A DNA stretch of 64,000 nucleotides from Epiperipatus broadwayi (lineage: Eukaryota; Onychophora; Udeonychophora; Euonychophora; Peripatidae), in the NCBI GenBank assembly GCA_028023455.1, contig JAQFVV010012441.1, positions 1,239,911 to 1,303,910 on the forward strand, written 5' to 3'. Shown in pieces: positions 34,063 to 46,593 of the stretch. A program made the translations under genes and the position numbers. Positions within the stretch are counted from its first letter, which is position 1. Every line of letters starts with the position of its first letter. Under the pieces are notes generated by a model. It made no database searches and had not been told where the DNA came from. It was given only the letters and a program-made list of their open reading frames with translations.

Positions 34063-36300
34063 TTATTTATTTCAAACAGCGGTTTGCACTGGAAATATTT
34101 TCGTAGATATTGATAAATATCCATTAAGAAACACAAAAATTTTCTAAGGATTGTAAATTGGCTCTAAAATTGAATAATTATATAATACCTGGTGCTAAAA
34201 AAATAGTAACTCATGCCAAAGTACCATTGACCTTGATCAACCTATTATATCTCCATCAGACAAATCAAACAAGAAAAATATATTTAAAAAAAAAATGGTA
34301 AATTTATGATATATTTTATTATAAAATAAGTTGCATGAGGCTTTCAAATAAGTTCTTTGAACTACTAACAATTGTATGAAATATTTATTGTGAGCTCTTC
34401 ATTGTTTGCTAATCGTTTACCCGAAATTTTACACTGCTTTAAAAAAATTGTGAACATGCAAATGGATCTCAATAAATATATTAATTCTTATTTGATAGGT
34501 GAAACTGATTCTCAATTTATGATATATCACGTCCACATTTTCTTAAATATTATTTAAACTCTTCATGTATCACGTTTCAGAAAAGCATAAATCTAAGGTA
34601 AGTTGGATTTATATGTCTAACCATTAAAGAAATTCGCTAGCACATCTTCCTGTCATGACAATGTCTTTTTAAAAAAGACATAGAAAACTCTTTATACATA
34701 CTTAGTCCATAATAAAGCATTTACTTATTGGTTGGTAATTAGGAATTTAGCTATTCTCAGCTAAACTATTATTAAACTAGAAAGTAATGTCTTCTCCATC
34801 TTCTGTGAGAATGTCGGCCGAAGGCTTTTCCTCTCTTTAGGTTACATGTTTATGGTGTAATTCCTTTCTGATTAAAATTACATACAAATGCTGCACTAGT
34901 AAACTAGTAAATTAAATAGAAGAGTTACATAGATTCTACTTAATTATTTATAACAAGTAAATTAATACATTATACAGGGTATAAACCTGCATTTATCTAT
35001 GTAATATATGCGGGGTTCGAACTAGTAAATTAACTTTTACATTAATCCCCAATGCGCTACAAAGTTTTTATGAGATTTAAAAAAGTTTAATTAATTTTAT
35101 TGATAGATTAACCTTTAGAAGCAGAAGCTCAGTGATTGGATATTTCAGTAAACTGATTTAATGCTTGTGGAATCTTTTTCACAGAGACATATATCAAAGC
35201 ATCAAAATATAATTATTTGGATGAATATAAAAATGAAGCAATCCATACGATCATTGATTAATGGATTTTAATTGAAGTTTAAGAATTAAACATGCAGGAT
35301 TTAATTATTGTTTCCAGTAATAAATCATATTTAGTTATTCAAATTTAGATAAGGACTTTGAGACGCATTCACACATGCCTACAATCAGGGTTTAAATCTG
35401 GCCAAATAAATTTGAGAGTTGCAACAAGCTTGTGAGCACACTCCTATCTAATTTAGTTAACCATCCAATATTGGTTAGTAAATAAGTATCTGCTTATTTT
35501 TTGCTATAGTACTGGCTGATGCTGCAAAATTTTACTATCATGCAATTGGAAAATTCTGGTGAATACTGTCTTCATTTTTTCCTGTTGCTTTGTTAAATTC
35601 TGTTGGACATTTCACCGACAGTGGGTTATTTAAAAGCTGTTTCAACTTTTTATTTACCTATGGACTTATAACAGGTTTTTTCGCTAGTGTTCAACATTTA
35701 AATGGAGTATTAATATCTTGAAAAGCTTGTATCCAGTAAAGTTTACACAAACACTGTAGTTTTTTAAAGAATTGGTCATAAAGATAATTAAACATTTAAA
35801 AATAGGGTCTCAACATGCTAAAATTGCACTCCATGGCTCACATTTTTATTTAAATTTTTAGATAAATATAATTCTATAAAAATTATTTTATCTATTTTCT
35901 GCATTAACTGTAATGGTTTAGTAAATGTGAACATTCATCAATATTTTTAGGTCACGAGCTACAGCTAGGTCACAATTTCAATCTCTCTAGACCTGACATC
36001 GTTTGTTCTGAGAGACATAATAGAAATAAAAAGATGAAGGAGGCATGGTCTGTAGCTAAAGATGTGCATGCCATAAATAAAAATGAAACTTGCATCCCTA
36101 TTTCTAAAAAATGGCATTTACAACTTCCTGTACAATTATTAGAATGCAAACGAACTTCTAAAATTTAATTTTATGCTAATTCGATTTATAATATACAAAA
36201 CAACATTAAATTGAGCGTATTGTGAACTTTACAACTACATAATACTATGATTATGATAAGTTTTAATATTGAAAGGCTTAATTGAATAAAATAAATATTT
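34063..36300. other. A+T-rich intergenic sequence with one isolated B-box-like motif
   Basis: GGGTTCGAACTAG at about 35014 resembles a polymerase III B-box, but no A-box or tail was found nearby. Nothing else was recognised. Confidence 0.4.
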
Positions 36301-36565
36301 TACACAAATACAATTTATCCAAACCACTTTTAACATTTTTTAGCAAAATCCTTTATTTGTACATATATACATACACTTACGTTTCAACTGTACTGCAGTC
36401 TTCTTCAGAGTCAGTTCACTTTCGACTGTTCTGCAGTCTTCTTCAGAGCCAGTTCACTAAGTGAACTGACTGCAGGACAGTCTAAATGTAGATGTATGTA
36501 TATATGTACAAACAAAGGATTTAGCTAAAAAGTGTTCGAAATGGTTTGGATAAATTGTATTTATA
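36301..36565. repeat. Fold-back element carrying hammerhead-like cores
   Basis: The outer arms CAAATACAATTTATCCAAAC and GTTTGGATAAATTGTATTT are reverse complements. The arms continue through AATCCTTTATTTGTACATAT and its complement to a centre at about 36460 (GTTCACTAAGTGAAC). The left arm holds two tandem hammerhead-like cores, the right arm a shortened one. It resembles the fold-back at 6925-7170 in having this core near the loop. Confidence 0.8.
36381..36448 (-). ncRNA. Two tandem hammerhead-like cores, minus strand
   Basis: Read on the minus strand, unit 1 (36448-36420): CTGAAGA, A, GACTG, loop CAGAA, CAGTC, GAAA; helix II is five perfect pairs. Unit 2 (36408-36381): CTGAAGA, A, GACTG, CAGTA, CAGTT, GAAAC; five pairs with one G-U. 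The period is about 40 bases. CTGAAGA fits CUGANGA. There is an extra A between core and helix II, and helix I and III were not convincingly found, so self-cleavage is uncertain. Confidence 0.4.
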
Positions 36566-36764
36566 TAAGATATTACACCAAAATAAAAAAAAGAGTGGTT
36601 TTGGTAAAACAAATATTTACAACATAAAAAAAAACTGTTCTTCTGTTAAATGTGTAAACATTTACTAAATCATTATAAATATAATAAGAAAAAAAACGAA
36701 AATAAACGTCTAGCTCCTCTGAAAAAATCTTTATCTATATGAATCAATTGATTTATAAAGGCTA

Positions 36765-36881
36765 AATGTTATAACTTATTATTATTATCTTTTTCATATG
36801 TATAGCATCTGCCGAGAGGTGAACCCACAACCGTCTGCAAACAACTACTTGCTTGCAAGGCGGCTACGCTGACCTCTCGGC
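36765..36881 (-). mobile_element. tRNA-derived SINE, minus strand
   Basis: On the minus strand 36881-36811 starts GCCGAGAGG and ends TCTCGGC, a perfect 7-bp acceptor-like stem across 71 bases, with a B-box-like GGGTTCACCTC. The tail GATGCTATACATATG and a run of ATA units follows, matching the tail of the SINE at 3898-3960. The internal arms fold poorly, so this is not a functional tRNA. Confidence 0.6.
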
Positions 36882-39455
36882 TAACAATGCTTGACAACCT
36901 ATTATTTTTTATGAGCTAATCTAAGTGAATTAGTTCATCGATTTATAAGTGAAGTTTTTTAAAGAGATCTAAAAAATTATTTTCTGGATTTTTTTACATT
37001 GATAGTCAAAACCGTTATGCTATAATTTTTTCTTTGTAATATTTACCATCTAGCACAGTTTTGGGTGATCTGCCATTTCCAGTATGGAAAGCCCAGTGTA
37101 TTTTATAATAAGGCACTTACAACGGATTGAACAAAGCTTTTGAAATTTCTTCTGCTCTATGTCCAAAAATTTCTTTTTGATTTATATACTTTTCTATTCT
37201 AGGATCCTGCATTTTATCAATTTCCTCATTAGTTTTTATAATCATCTTGCACTCAATGTTTATTTGCTCTGAGCTTGCAATATCAATTAATCCTCTCTTT
37301 TAAAGGTAATACCAGACTGTTTCTAAATTCTTATTTCCAGAAGAAATGCTATTTGATTGCAACATTAAAATTTGATTTAACTGTTGGTGATATAAAGTTC
37401 TGAAGAAGATTGCTGGGGCAATCAAAACTGCAAACTGTAAGAAAGGGTGGAAAGGCATTGTGTAACAGTAGTAAAGTGCTTGATAATTTAGTATTATACG
37501 GTAAAAAAATTCTGATTATACATCCCAGGGAGCTTTTTTCTTTTTCAATACAATATTATGTCAATTAACCATAAGAGTCAGAAAAATAAACGTTCAATAA
37601 AATTATTAAAAGAATTGGAAATAATTCATACACAATTAAAAAACACTCTCTAGGAGTCTTCTTTTTACAACTACATCTTCTTTTTTAAAGAAGAATGTAA
37701 AGACAAACTCCATTAATTTATCCAATAGTCAAAAATATATTTTTACTAATCTCCATATCTGGACCAATTATCATAGTTACTAGGCTTTTAGTTATACAAT
37801 CATTAAACACACACTCGTCTTTCATTAGCAATTCAAAACTAAATGTTGGAGTAGATATATTATCACATAACTGTAAACTTTTACTCCTGAAGACCTAAAC
37901 CTTTACTTATCCTCATTTATTTTTCTTAAGTTTCTGTACCAGTTATGAAAGTCATAAAATTATAATATGGTCATTACTCTAAAGTTCAATTTCACATTAG
38001 ATAACACCTACATATATACATTATTTTGCTTCAGTTGAATCATATTACAATCTTTATAGAGTGGATGATTGAGCATAGCTTGAAAGTCTAGGTTCAAATC
38101 TTTGTTAACTGCATTCATAAATTCTTAAATTACTTTTCCAAAATAAATCTTTAATAAGATCATATTTTCCTTGTATTATTAGTGCATTTATTAAAAAAAA
38201 TATTCTCTCTCACCAATTAAAAATTTAAGCCTTTCTCATCTTACAATCAAAATTATTGAAATACTTATTGAAAAAAAAATAAAAACTCCCACCTCCTTTC
38301 TTCAATATATCATTAGTAATTAAAAACAAATTCTCAACTTCTGCTATAACTTTCGTTTATAAAATAAGACAAATGAGAAAGTCAAAACACAGCATATCCA
38401 TTTGACTCACTCCTTGAAGTACTCTCCCAATATATTTTTCCACTATTCTTTTTATATATATTGAGCAATATATTTCTCAATAAGAAAATACACATTACAA
38501 ATGTTTCTCAGATTCTCATCTTAAAGTTTTATCTTTCATGATTTCCTGATTAGTTCTTTATCCTTCATCATTTATCTCAACAATCTCCTTCTAAATATAG
38601 AAAGCAAATTATTTGGTGTATCCATTTATAATTAAGATGGAGTGAGTTTGAAAATCTGAGTTTGAATTCCCTCTAATTAACTACATTCCCTAAATGGATC
38701 ACTTGATTATCTTTCTTTTTTCAAAAACATTTGCCAGCATTTTATTCCATATTGGAAAATTACTCCACTCATTTCTCCCTTACTTTCACAAAAAATAAAT
38801 AATCTACATAAATCCATTTTGCCTCATAAAGTATTGAGAACCATCATTTATAAAAATCATTAGTCTCAATTGGAGAGTGTACAAAATCATTTTCAAAAAT
38901 TTCCATCTTAAATATTCTGATATTGATCAAAATCAACTATTATACATCTATCATTAAATAAAATCCACATGGCAATAAAAATACAATCAACTGCTACAAT
39001 TTGAAACATTCTAAGTGGATGTAGCATGATTCAAACTAAAATTTTAAGCACAAATAGCATGGTTAATATTGCAACAGGTGGATTGTATTCTATTGCTATC
39101 ATTAAATATACAATCTCTTTCAATAATAAAATTAAGATCTTATAAAGTAAACTCATAGGAATAAAAAAATAAATACAAGCAGTATAAAAAATACCAAAAA
39201 AATATTCTATGGATAATGTCTCTCTTGTACAGTATTTCCATTTTCTGCTGTAAAAATCAATCAATGAAATTACTAAACTTCGTGTACTATCCTAGCATTC
39301 TGATGGATTATTTTATTCTCACTTACTTTATGCTTTCAACTTTCATTTTAACATTAAACTAATATTATTTATCAGAATATAATAAATTTGACTTCATTTG
39401 ATAGATAGTTTTGTTTAGCAGATAAAGCATAAAAGAAAATGTTTGAAAACATTTG
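36882..39455. other. A+T-rich intergenic sequence
   Basis: This holds the hammerhead-like core at 37400 listed separately. Two loose B-box-like motifs (AGGTTCAAATC at about 38092, GAGTTTGAATTCCC at about 38660) lack partners. No protein-like frame was seen. Confidence 0.4.
37400..37428 (+). ncRNA. Isolated hammerhead-like core, probably decayed
   Basis: CTGAAGA, A, GATTGC, loop TGGG, GCAATC, then AAAAC. Helix II has six perfect pairs, but the GAAA that should follow reads AAAA, changing an essential G. The layout is the same as the cores at 36381-36448. Confidence 0.35.
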
Positions 39456-40315
39456 AATAATATTTCTGTAGTGTAATTTTTACTACACAACTCACACACT
39501 TTTAACACCCTATAGAGAAGTGTAAGCATAATCAAATGACAGTTGTGTAGTGAAAATTACACTGTAGAAATATTATTCATTAAGTGAATAATCTATACTT
39601 TAATGAATGACTAATAAAATTTATTAAAATATATCCATGAAGTTGCTTGTGTCAAATATGTGAGTTTGACACTTATCAAGTAAATTGTAGTATTTGGCTA
39701 TCTATCTATACTGAATAATAATAAAGATATGTAGAAGATATTGTGGTCAGGGCTAACTGGTAAGTGCTGGTTCAGCATAAAATGTGAATTCTGGGGATCA
39801 TAATCTTTTTAATATGTCTTTGGTCATATGTTTATGATTACATTCCTTCACAAGGTGTTAAAAGAGGACAGAAACCATGCACCAGTTAGCATGAGAGTTG
39901 TATAGTAAAAATTACACTACTGAAACATTATTTATTAAGTAGATAATCTCTAGTATAATGAATAACTAATAAAAAATATTAATATACATCCATCAAGTGG
40001 TTTGGGTCAAAGTTGTAAGGACAATAAGTTTGACACTTATCAATTAAAGTATAGTAATTGACTATTTATATATACTGTGATTTGAAAATTGATAAGTGCT
40101 AGTTCAGCATGAAATGTAAATCTTGAGGATCATGAATATTTTTCATTATCATTTGTCATATATTTATGATTACAATCCTTCACAAAATGTTAAAAATGGA
40201 TAGAAACCAGTCTGTATCTTGTATGAGAGTTATGTAGTAAAAATTACACTCCAGAAACATTATTCATTAAATAAATAATCTCTAGTGCAATGAATGACTA
40301 ATAAAAAATATTAAT
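39456..40315. repeat. Tandem array of units of about 340 bp with an inverted partial unit at its left end
   Basis: Units begin at 39541, 39896 and 40228 with AGTTGTGTAGTGAAAATTAC or a variant. The first two are complete (355 and 332 bp) and share GTTTGACACTTATCAA and GGTTCAGCATAAAATGTGAA. The third stops at about 40315. 39456-39520 is the inverse of a unit junction, giving a 38-bp-arm hairpin with the start of unit 1. Confidence 0.85.
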
Positions 40316-40613
40316 TTGCAAATATTTATCTTTTGAAAACATAGAATATGAAAAAATATAGTAGTCAGCACACAACATGTGAATAGTATACAACATCTTC
40401 TACTATTATATTGTATAGATTGCAATCATTTTTTAAAATGAAGTAAATAAAAGTAATAAATTTGAGTTTATTGATAATTAGCCTGTATAATCTTTTTACT
40501 ATAAGAACCTTTGTATTTTCTTATTTTCTTCTCATATGTATTATTCAATTGCATTGTTTTTTGTTATAATACATGTACAAAATGATATGATCCAGGATCT
40601 GCAACAATATATA

Positions 40614-41731
40614 TACACACACACCTGGGTCTCATTTTAAATGCGATTTTGAAGTTATGCCATTCATGTTTCTTCTTAATATCTTTTTTGTGAGTTTTCT
40701 TTTATGTGATAAAGAAGTTCATATTTACTATATTTATTAGATATCAAAAGTTTTAAATTATTAATAACTTACTTTGACTTGAAATACTTTTTTTCAAAAG
40801 TATAATGTTATATTAACAGTTAACGTGAATATGGCATGAAGCTGTATTTAGAATCTCAGCTTCTACGTAAATAACCTACTTATACTTATGAGTAAATAAT
40901 AATAATAATAGATTTATACATATGTTTAAAAATATTGCAATAAATATTTAAAAATTTTAAACTTTTAAAACATATTTTGTCAGATGTAACAGAAATAAAT
41001 ATTCTTTTAGATTTTTAAAATAAATAATGAAGTTTTGTAAACTGAAAATAATCTTTCTATTAATAATGTATAATTTTTTTGTTTTGATTGTGATCTCAAG
41101 ACAAATTTATTATTTTCTGGTAAGTATTAATCATTTAATCATAGATTTTACATCAGAAAATGCTGAAATCTGAGAGAGTTTGCTGCAATGAACAACCCCT
41201 TAAATTCCAATGAGAGCTAAATTAGTTATATGTCTGGATATCATGAACTTTATAAAGAATTAGTAAAATCATCGTTGCAAAGTTTAATCACTGATTACAT
41301 TGTCAACAGAAAACCATTAACACAGAATAAGACTGAAAGTGTTGCTAGTTGTACTTCTACTTGTGACAAATCTGATTATTTAGTAGGTTACAAATGAATT
41401 GCATATTATCAAATATCGATAATGATTAAAATATATATGAAAAAATGTAAAATTAAATACTGTAGTTAATAAAAAAAAGTAAAAAGAGTTTGTTTTGTAT
41501 CAATTTTTTTTAAATATTTGATATTTTTTATTAGTCATACATTATTTCCTTATTTTTTAATGTGAAGTTTAAAGTAATTTTTCCTTATTGCTTTGCTTTT
41601 ATGTGATTTCTGAAAATTACAGAACCTCATTTTTCAAGGTAAGTTAAGTCTATTTTTGTGCAATTTTTTTAATTCGGGTTTTCTGTGGAACCTATCTACC
41701 ACATAAAATGAGACCCTGGGGTGTGTGTATA
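40614..41731. mobile_element. Putative DNA transposon with 25-bp terminal inverted repeats
   Basis: The left end ACACACCTGGGTCTCATTTT and the right end, read inwards, ACACACCCCAGGGTCTCATTTT match after one small gap. The element sits between TA-runs, so a TA duplication cannot be told from the flanks. A short open stretch near 41218-41395 (SGYHELYKELVKSSLQSL) ends in TGA and might be a transposase C-terminus, but I cannot name the family. The ends do not show the CAG start of the hAT elements nearby. Confidence 0.5.
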
Positions 41732-42439
41732 TATATAATTAAAATGATTTATCAATATTCTTGATATATATATAGTATTATATAGTTTTTCTCATATCAT
41801 TAAAAAGCAGTTAATACTTAGACAATCTCAAATATCAATAATAATCAACAACTTCAAAGTTGTCAAGGCAACCTCCTTTTAACAATAAGGATGGAATTCC
41901 ACTCTTACTAATGGTCTAATATTTATATAGACACTAAATATCGCAACTTGACCACAGAGATTGAAATTATTGATACAAAGTACTTTAAAACAGTTGACTT
42001 CAATCTTTTCAAACCTGCAGCCTGGCAAAAAGAAGGATAAGATTTTGCAGACCAGCAGAAGTCTACAGATACATTTTCTTAAAAATTTAAACTGTTTAGC
42101 CTTAGATGAGCATAATTGTTATAACTAACCAAGACAACATACTAGTTACTGTGTATTGTAATGGGGTTGCTTACCTTCACATGCTGAACACTCTTTCTCA
42201 AGTACAGAAAACAATACAATAACAATCGTTCTCATTAATGTGCTTGCATTGCTATGTTTATTATTTCATTGTTAAAACATGCAAGAATAAAATGTCATTC
42301 ACCTGAATGTTGGAAAATATCAGAGCTAGTGTAATTACATGACAATGATTATGATAAAAGTAATATCTGTATTTAATGTTAAATATACAAGATAAAGTTA
42401 TATATGTATGTAATGATAAATAATATTTTAATAATGAAT

Positions 42440-42810
42440 AACTATAACATGTGAAAATGTTACAAATCTATTTAAATAATAATTGAACTGCCCTCTAGCT
42501 GCCAAGTTCGATAACTTTTTACAATAAGAGAGTGGAACATCTCTTAATGTCTTTTAGATCTTTTTATGTACAGCCATCCAGAACAAATAACTTTTTACAA
42601 TAAGAGAGTTGACCACCTTTTAATGTCTTTAAGATATTTTTATGTACAACCCTCCAGAACAATTGTTTTGGATGGCTGTACATAAAAAGATCTAAAAGTC
42701 ATTAAGAGGTAGTCCACTCTCTTATTGTAAAAAGTTATCAATCTTGGCAGCTAGAGGGCAGTTCAATTATTATTTAAATAGATTTGTAGAATTTTCACGT
42801 CGTTATAGTT
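42440..42810. repeat. Fold-back element nested in the hAT, with an internal 75-bp duplication
   Basis: The outer arms AACTATAACATGTGAAAAT and ATTTTCACGTCGTTATAGTT pair. The arms share AATTGAACTGCCCTCTAGC and AAAAGATCTAAAAG in inverse order and are about 145 bp. The left side has an extra copy of AATAACTTTTTACAATAAGA at about 42586. There is no coding capacity. Confidence 0.85.
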
Positions 42811-43222
42811 ATATATATATGGAGTTTGTATAATAAAAACTTTTTTTTAATTTTGAATTTTTTTAGAAAAATAATAAAAAAATTAATTCTACCCCCCCCC
42901 TTCCATAAAGATCTGTGATAACTAGAAAAATAAATTTATTTATGTATGATTGATTAGATTTTGTTTTCATTCTGTTTCTTTTTTTTTAATTGGGTAAAAA
43001 TGAGATTAAAACACCAGATTGCATTAGCTGTTTACTCTTGAAGTCACGTGAGGACCACTTGTAAAGCCACTGGGAAAATTGAGCTGAAAAGTTGTTTTGG
43101 TAAAGTGTCACATAGCTACATTTGACAAAATTTCAGAACATACTACATACAAAGGCCATGGTGATAGTTCACTGTCAGGAGCAACTATGAAACCAAGTTT
43201 TAAATACTTCTTACTAGAATTT

Positions 43223-43465
43223 CTAATAAAATGATCTTTTTTGTTTTTGTTTTTTTTCTATGCATTCTGAAGTATCAACATATCTCTTTTCCCTCATTTC
43301 TTCAAGAGTTGAAACACTAGTACTTGGCATACTTTCAGTATCAGCATCACTTTTTATTGGAATATTATTCTTTTTTCTTCTTAAGAATACCAAAAGGTTT
43401 TGCTGTTTAACCTTTTTTGTCTCCAGTTTGTGAAGTTTACAATTTGAAAAAGAAATGTCACACAC
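43223..43465 (-). CDS. Possible N-terminal fragment of a hAT transposase
   Basis: This 80-codon frame starts with ATG about 400 bases inside the hAT right end and reads inwards, the orientation expected for a transposase. It contains KKVKQQNLLVFLRRKK, a basic segment resembling the extreme N-terminus of some hAT transposases, then a Ser/Thr-rich stretch (ESMPSTSVSTLEEM). No BED zinc finger or catalytic region follows; the frame ends at a TAA at 43223. Assignment rests mainly on position within the element. Confidence 0.35.
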   Translation of the reverse strand: MCDISFSNCKLHKLETKKVKQQNLLVFLRRKKNNIPIKSDADTESMPSTSVSTLEEMREKRYVDTSECIEKKQKQKRSFY

Positions 43466-43872
43466 AAAATAAAAAGATGATACAAATGCAATAAAAATTT
43501 GCTATATGTGACCAATAAATGAGCTGACACAATACAGAAATGCCTACTAAGTATAGATATTGATGTGTAAGGAGCAGTTCAATTATCATGAGATTGACAC
43601 TTTGTCTTTTAAAGATTGCATTTTCAGATAAATTCCTTGGATTATTATTTAGTAATTATAGTATTATCTAATAATTTAAATACAATTTTGATTTATAATT
43701 AATTTTATTTAAGCAGTTGCAATGAAAAAAAATTGTTTATATTAATTAAAAGTTTAAAATCTTATCATTTTGTTATTACAAACTTTCCTGCCAGTCTAGT
43801 GCAGACTGGCAGAAAACTTCTGCAGCTTGGTGCTGGTCCATGGACCAAGGGTTGAAGACCACTGCTTTAAAA

Positions 43873-45009
43873 AAACCTCTTTAGACAGATAAATAAAACC
43901 TATTCTGAATGCAGACTAATAAATAGTCAATTATAACATTACAAACTGCAATTATAAATTTTAAATCCGCACCCAAAGTACTACTTATGTTCAAGGTTAA
44001 ATGGATTTATAAGTAATCATTAAAAACCAGTCAACACTTAGACAATCCCAAATATCAATAACAATAAACAACTTCAAACTGTTATCAAGGTCACCTCCTT
44101 TCAACAACATGACATGTTATGTGTATGTATATAAATAAATAAATAGCCAAGACAAATTTGTGAATGAAATTTTGGCATGATCAAGAAATCAATTATATCT
44201 GCTTTATTAATGTTTTTTAAAAATAATATATTTAAATAATTAAAATTCTAAAAAGAAAAGAAAGTTGTTTTAGGTAATTTTCTAAATTATATAAAATAAT
44301 ATAAAAAGAATATACAAACAACATTTTACTGACAGATAAGGCAAATTATCACATGAATTAATTAATGAATTTGGAAAAGAAAATAAGTTATATAGAAGTA
44401 AATATTTTTGTTTGCAAATTAAATGTATTTTTCAAATAAATATACAAAAGGCAAATCAAATTAAATTATTTTAGAATTAAATGTCATCTATGTAGAAGCA
44501 TTTGATGATAAATGGAAGAAACCCCTTTGAGTCCTCCTTGAAGCCTTTAAGCACGACAAATTCCTATGGTTCACTCCATATGTTGTTGTAATTATTCATA
44601 TAAAAAAGGAACATGGATAGGCTGTTCACTAACATATATCATCCAGCATTAATTGTTTATTGCTTTTAACTTCTGAGTTTAAGATCAAAAAATACCTTGG
44701 TTTTTCTTACTAGTTGCTTGATAGTTTTTAGCTAAAATATCACTTGAGTTTTCTTGAAAACACAATGAATGTGCATGTGATTGAATTCTTTTTTTAATAG
44801 ATAGTTATATTTACGATAAACAAAAGTAAAGTATAGTTTTTAATCTTAGGAAATTGAAAACCAAGATACTGAAGACAAATTGTGTAAGAGCTTTTTGAAT
44901 GTAAATCCAAACTGACATTTGTTGATGATTTTTTATTTAGGTACATATAACTTCAGACAACTTTCAGATAGAAAACAATTGCCTGAATTAGAATAGAACT
45001 GTCTAATAT
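43873..45009. other. A+T-rich intergenic sequence, nothing recognised
   Basis: Apart from the direct-repeat unit at 44021-44110 no feature was seen. Confidence 0.5.
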
Positions 45010-46140
45010 TATGTTGAAAATTATTGGACATTGTGAAGTTAGAAAAAAAGGTAAAGAAATCAATTGATTTAAAAGTGGACATTATTTACTACAAAGATAT
45101 AGATATTAGAAGCTCAAGTAAGATGAGAATTATTGTCCATAAAATATGTAAGAACATCATTATGGAGAATGATGATATATCAGACAGAGTGAAAAGAGTA
45201 TTCAATTAAATGGAAGATACCAAATGCAAATAATTTAGATTTATGACCCAATAAATATTCATTGTAATGAAAAAGTAGACAAATTTTATACTGATATACA
45301 AAATGCTCTTGTTTAGATAACAAAATTTTAAAATTGGCACAGTAGGCTTTTAATTTTAAAATTAGTAAATGATTGAAAGTGCTCTGGACAAATTTAGTTG
45401 TGGTGGTAGAGGGAAGAGAGACCACAGACTTGTGGAATTGCAGAAACAAAACTGTATATTATGATTTTTTTAAATAGAATGCTAAATTCAAATAAATATC
45501 AAAACATCCAAATTGGGTATAGAAAAATTAGATTATATTTTGATAAGATAATATGTATTTCAAGAATATATTTTTCTTAATAGATTCACCTCATAAAGTG
45601 ATAATCAATTATTAAATAAAAGCTTAATATGTATTAATGCAAGAGTAGTGAGATTAAAACTTAAAAAAATAAATTTTAACAGTTGAGATTCCAAATTTTC
45701 AAAAACACTCAAATGAATTTAAATTAAAATTGCAAATTACTTTAAAATATTAACAGACTTTAAAAATGGTATGGCTCAGATTTAAATGAAATCAATAAGA
45801 TGACTGATATACTATTAAGAAATGGTATAAAAAGTTAGCAATTTACTTATAAAATATCTACTGAGACAAGAGAATGTATGAATTTAAAAAAGGACAATAA
45901 ATTTTTTAAAAATAATCCACTAAGAAATATTGAATATCTAAAGTTTTGTAAAATGATACAAAAAAGAGTTAATGATATAAAACTATAATTGTGAATTGGC
46001 AAAAAAAGCTACAGAAAAAATAAGTTTCCAAATTAGAAAACAATATTTTAGTACTGAAAAGAATGTTGTTTATACAATAAGAATAAAAGACAACAATTAC
46101 TAAAAAGAGAAGTGACATTAATTAAAAAAGAAACCTAAAA
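45010..46140 (+). pseudogene. RTE/BovB-type retrotransposon, copy 3, endonuclease region only
   Basis: The order follows copies 1 and 2: GHCEVRKK at about 45027, DLKVDIIYY, the region equivalent to NARIGKQ at about 45355, LDYILI at about 45530, NRFTS near 45580, then the linker equivalent (CINARVVRLKLKK at about 45632). DNA similarity to copy 1 is clear (AGTTAGAAAAAA.GGT.AAGA, ATTGATTTAAAAGT). Stops and frameshifts occur every few dozen codons. Nothing of the reverse transcriptase remains; the copy fades out at about 46140. All three RTE relics lie on the same strand. Confidence 0.7.
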
Positions 46141-46593
46141 CAAGCTTGTTTTATATTACAATAGATATACTGATAATTAAAAATTTTCCCTATCTATTTT
46201 TAATTAGATTAAGAAAGTTTTTTTTAAAAATTAAAGCTTGTATAATATATTTTGATACAATTTAGTATAATATACTTTGTTGTTGTTTAAAGGATTAAGA
46301 AAACTTTTATATAAAAATTTGTTTTAATAAAGGTGAATTGAAAAGTCATTAACTTTTTTTCAAGATAAAAAAAGAACTTACTTAGTTATTGTTTTCAAAT
46401 TTCTCAATATACTAAAAAGATGGAAGAAAAAATTAATGATTACATCAGTATAATTATGAAGTGATAATTGAAGGCAAGGTGCAGAGTACAAAAACTGCTG
46501 CTGCTAATGCAACTACAATAAAGATTAAATTCACATAAAAGTAATGCTCAACTCTTGTGATTCATAACCCATATTGTGTACTAGATAGTTTGC

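Larger units (their letters stand above)
41983..43872 (-). mobile_element. hAT element with exact 8-bp target duplication
   Basis: CTTTAAAA at 41983-41990 and 43865-43872 is an exact TSD. The left end is CAGTTGACTTCAATC and the right end, read inwards, CAGTGGTCTTCAACCC; CAGTGGT-type ends are common in hAT families. Length is 1,874 bp. A short minus-strand frame at 43223-43465 may be the transposase N-terminus; the rest is missing and replaced in part by the fold-back at 42440-42810. Non-autonomous. Confidence 0.85.
41801..44110. repeat. Direct repeats of about 90 bp on either side of a hAT insertion
   Basis: 41801-41885 and 44021-44110 are similar (ACTTAGACAATC.CAAATATC, AACAACTTCAAA, CACCTCCTTT). 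Without the 1.88-kb hAT insertion their spacing would be about 340 bp, so they look like tandem units, the first of which was hit by the transposon. Confidence 0.6.

Noticed and set aside
36811-36881. Functional tRNA gene with a 7-bp acceptor stem
   Set aside because: The D and T arms do not fold properly, and the 3' flank matches the tail of another SINE copy at 3898-3960.
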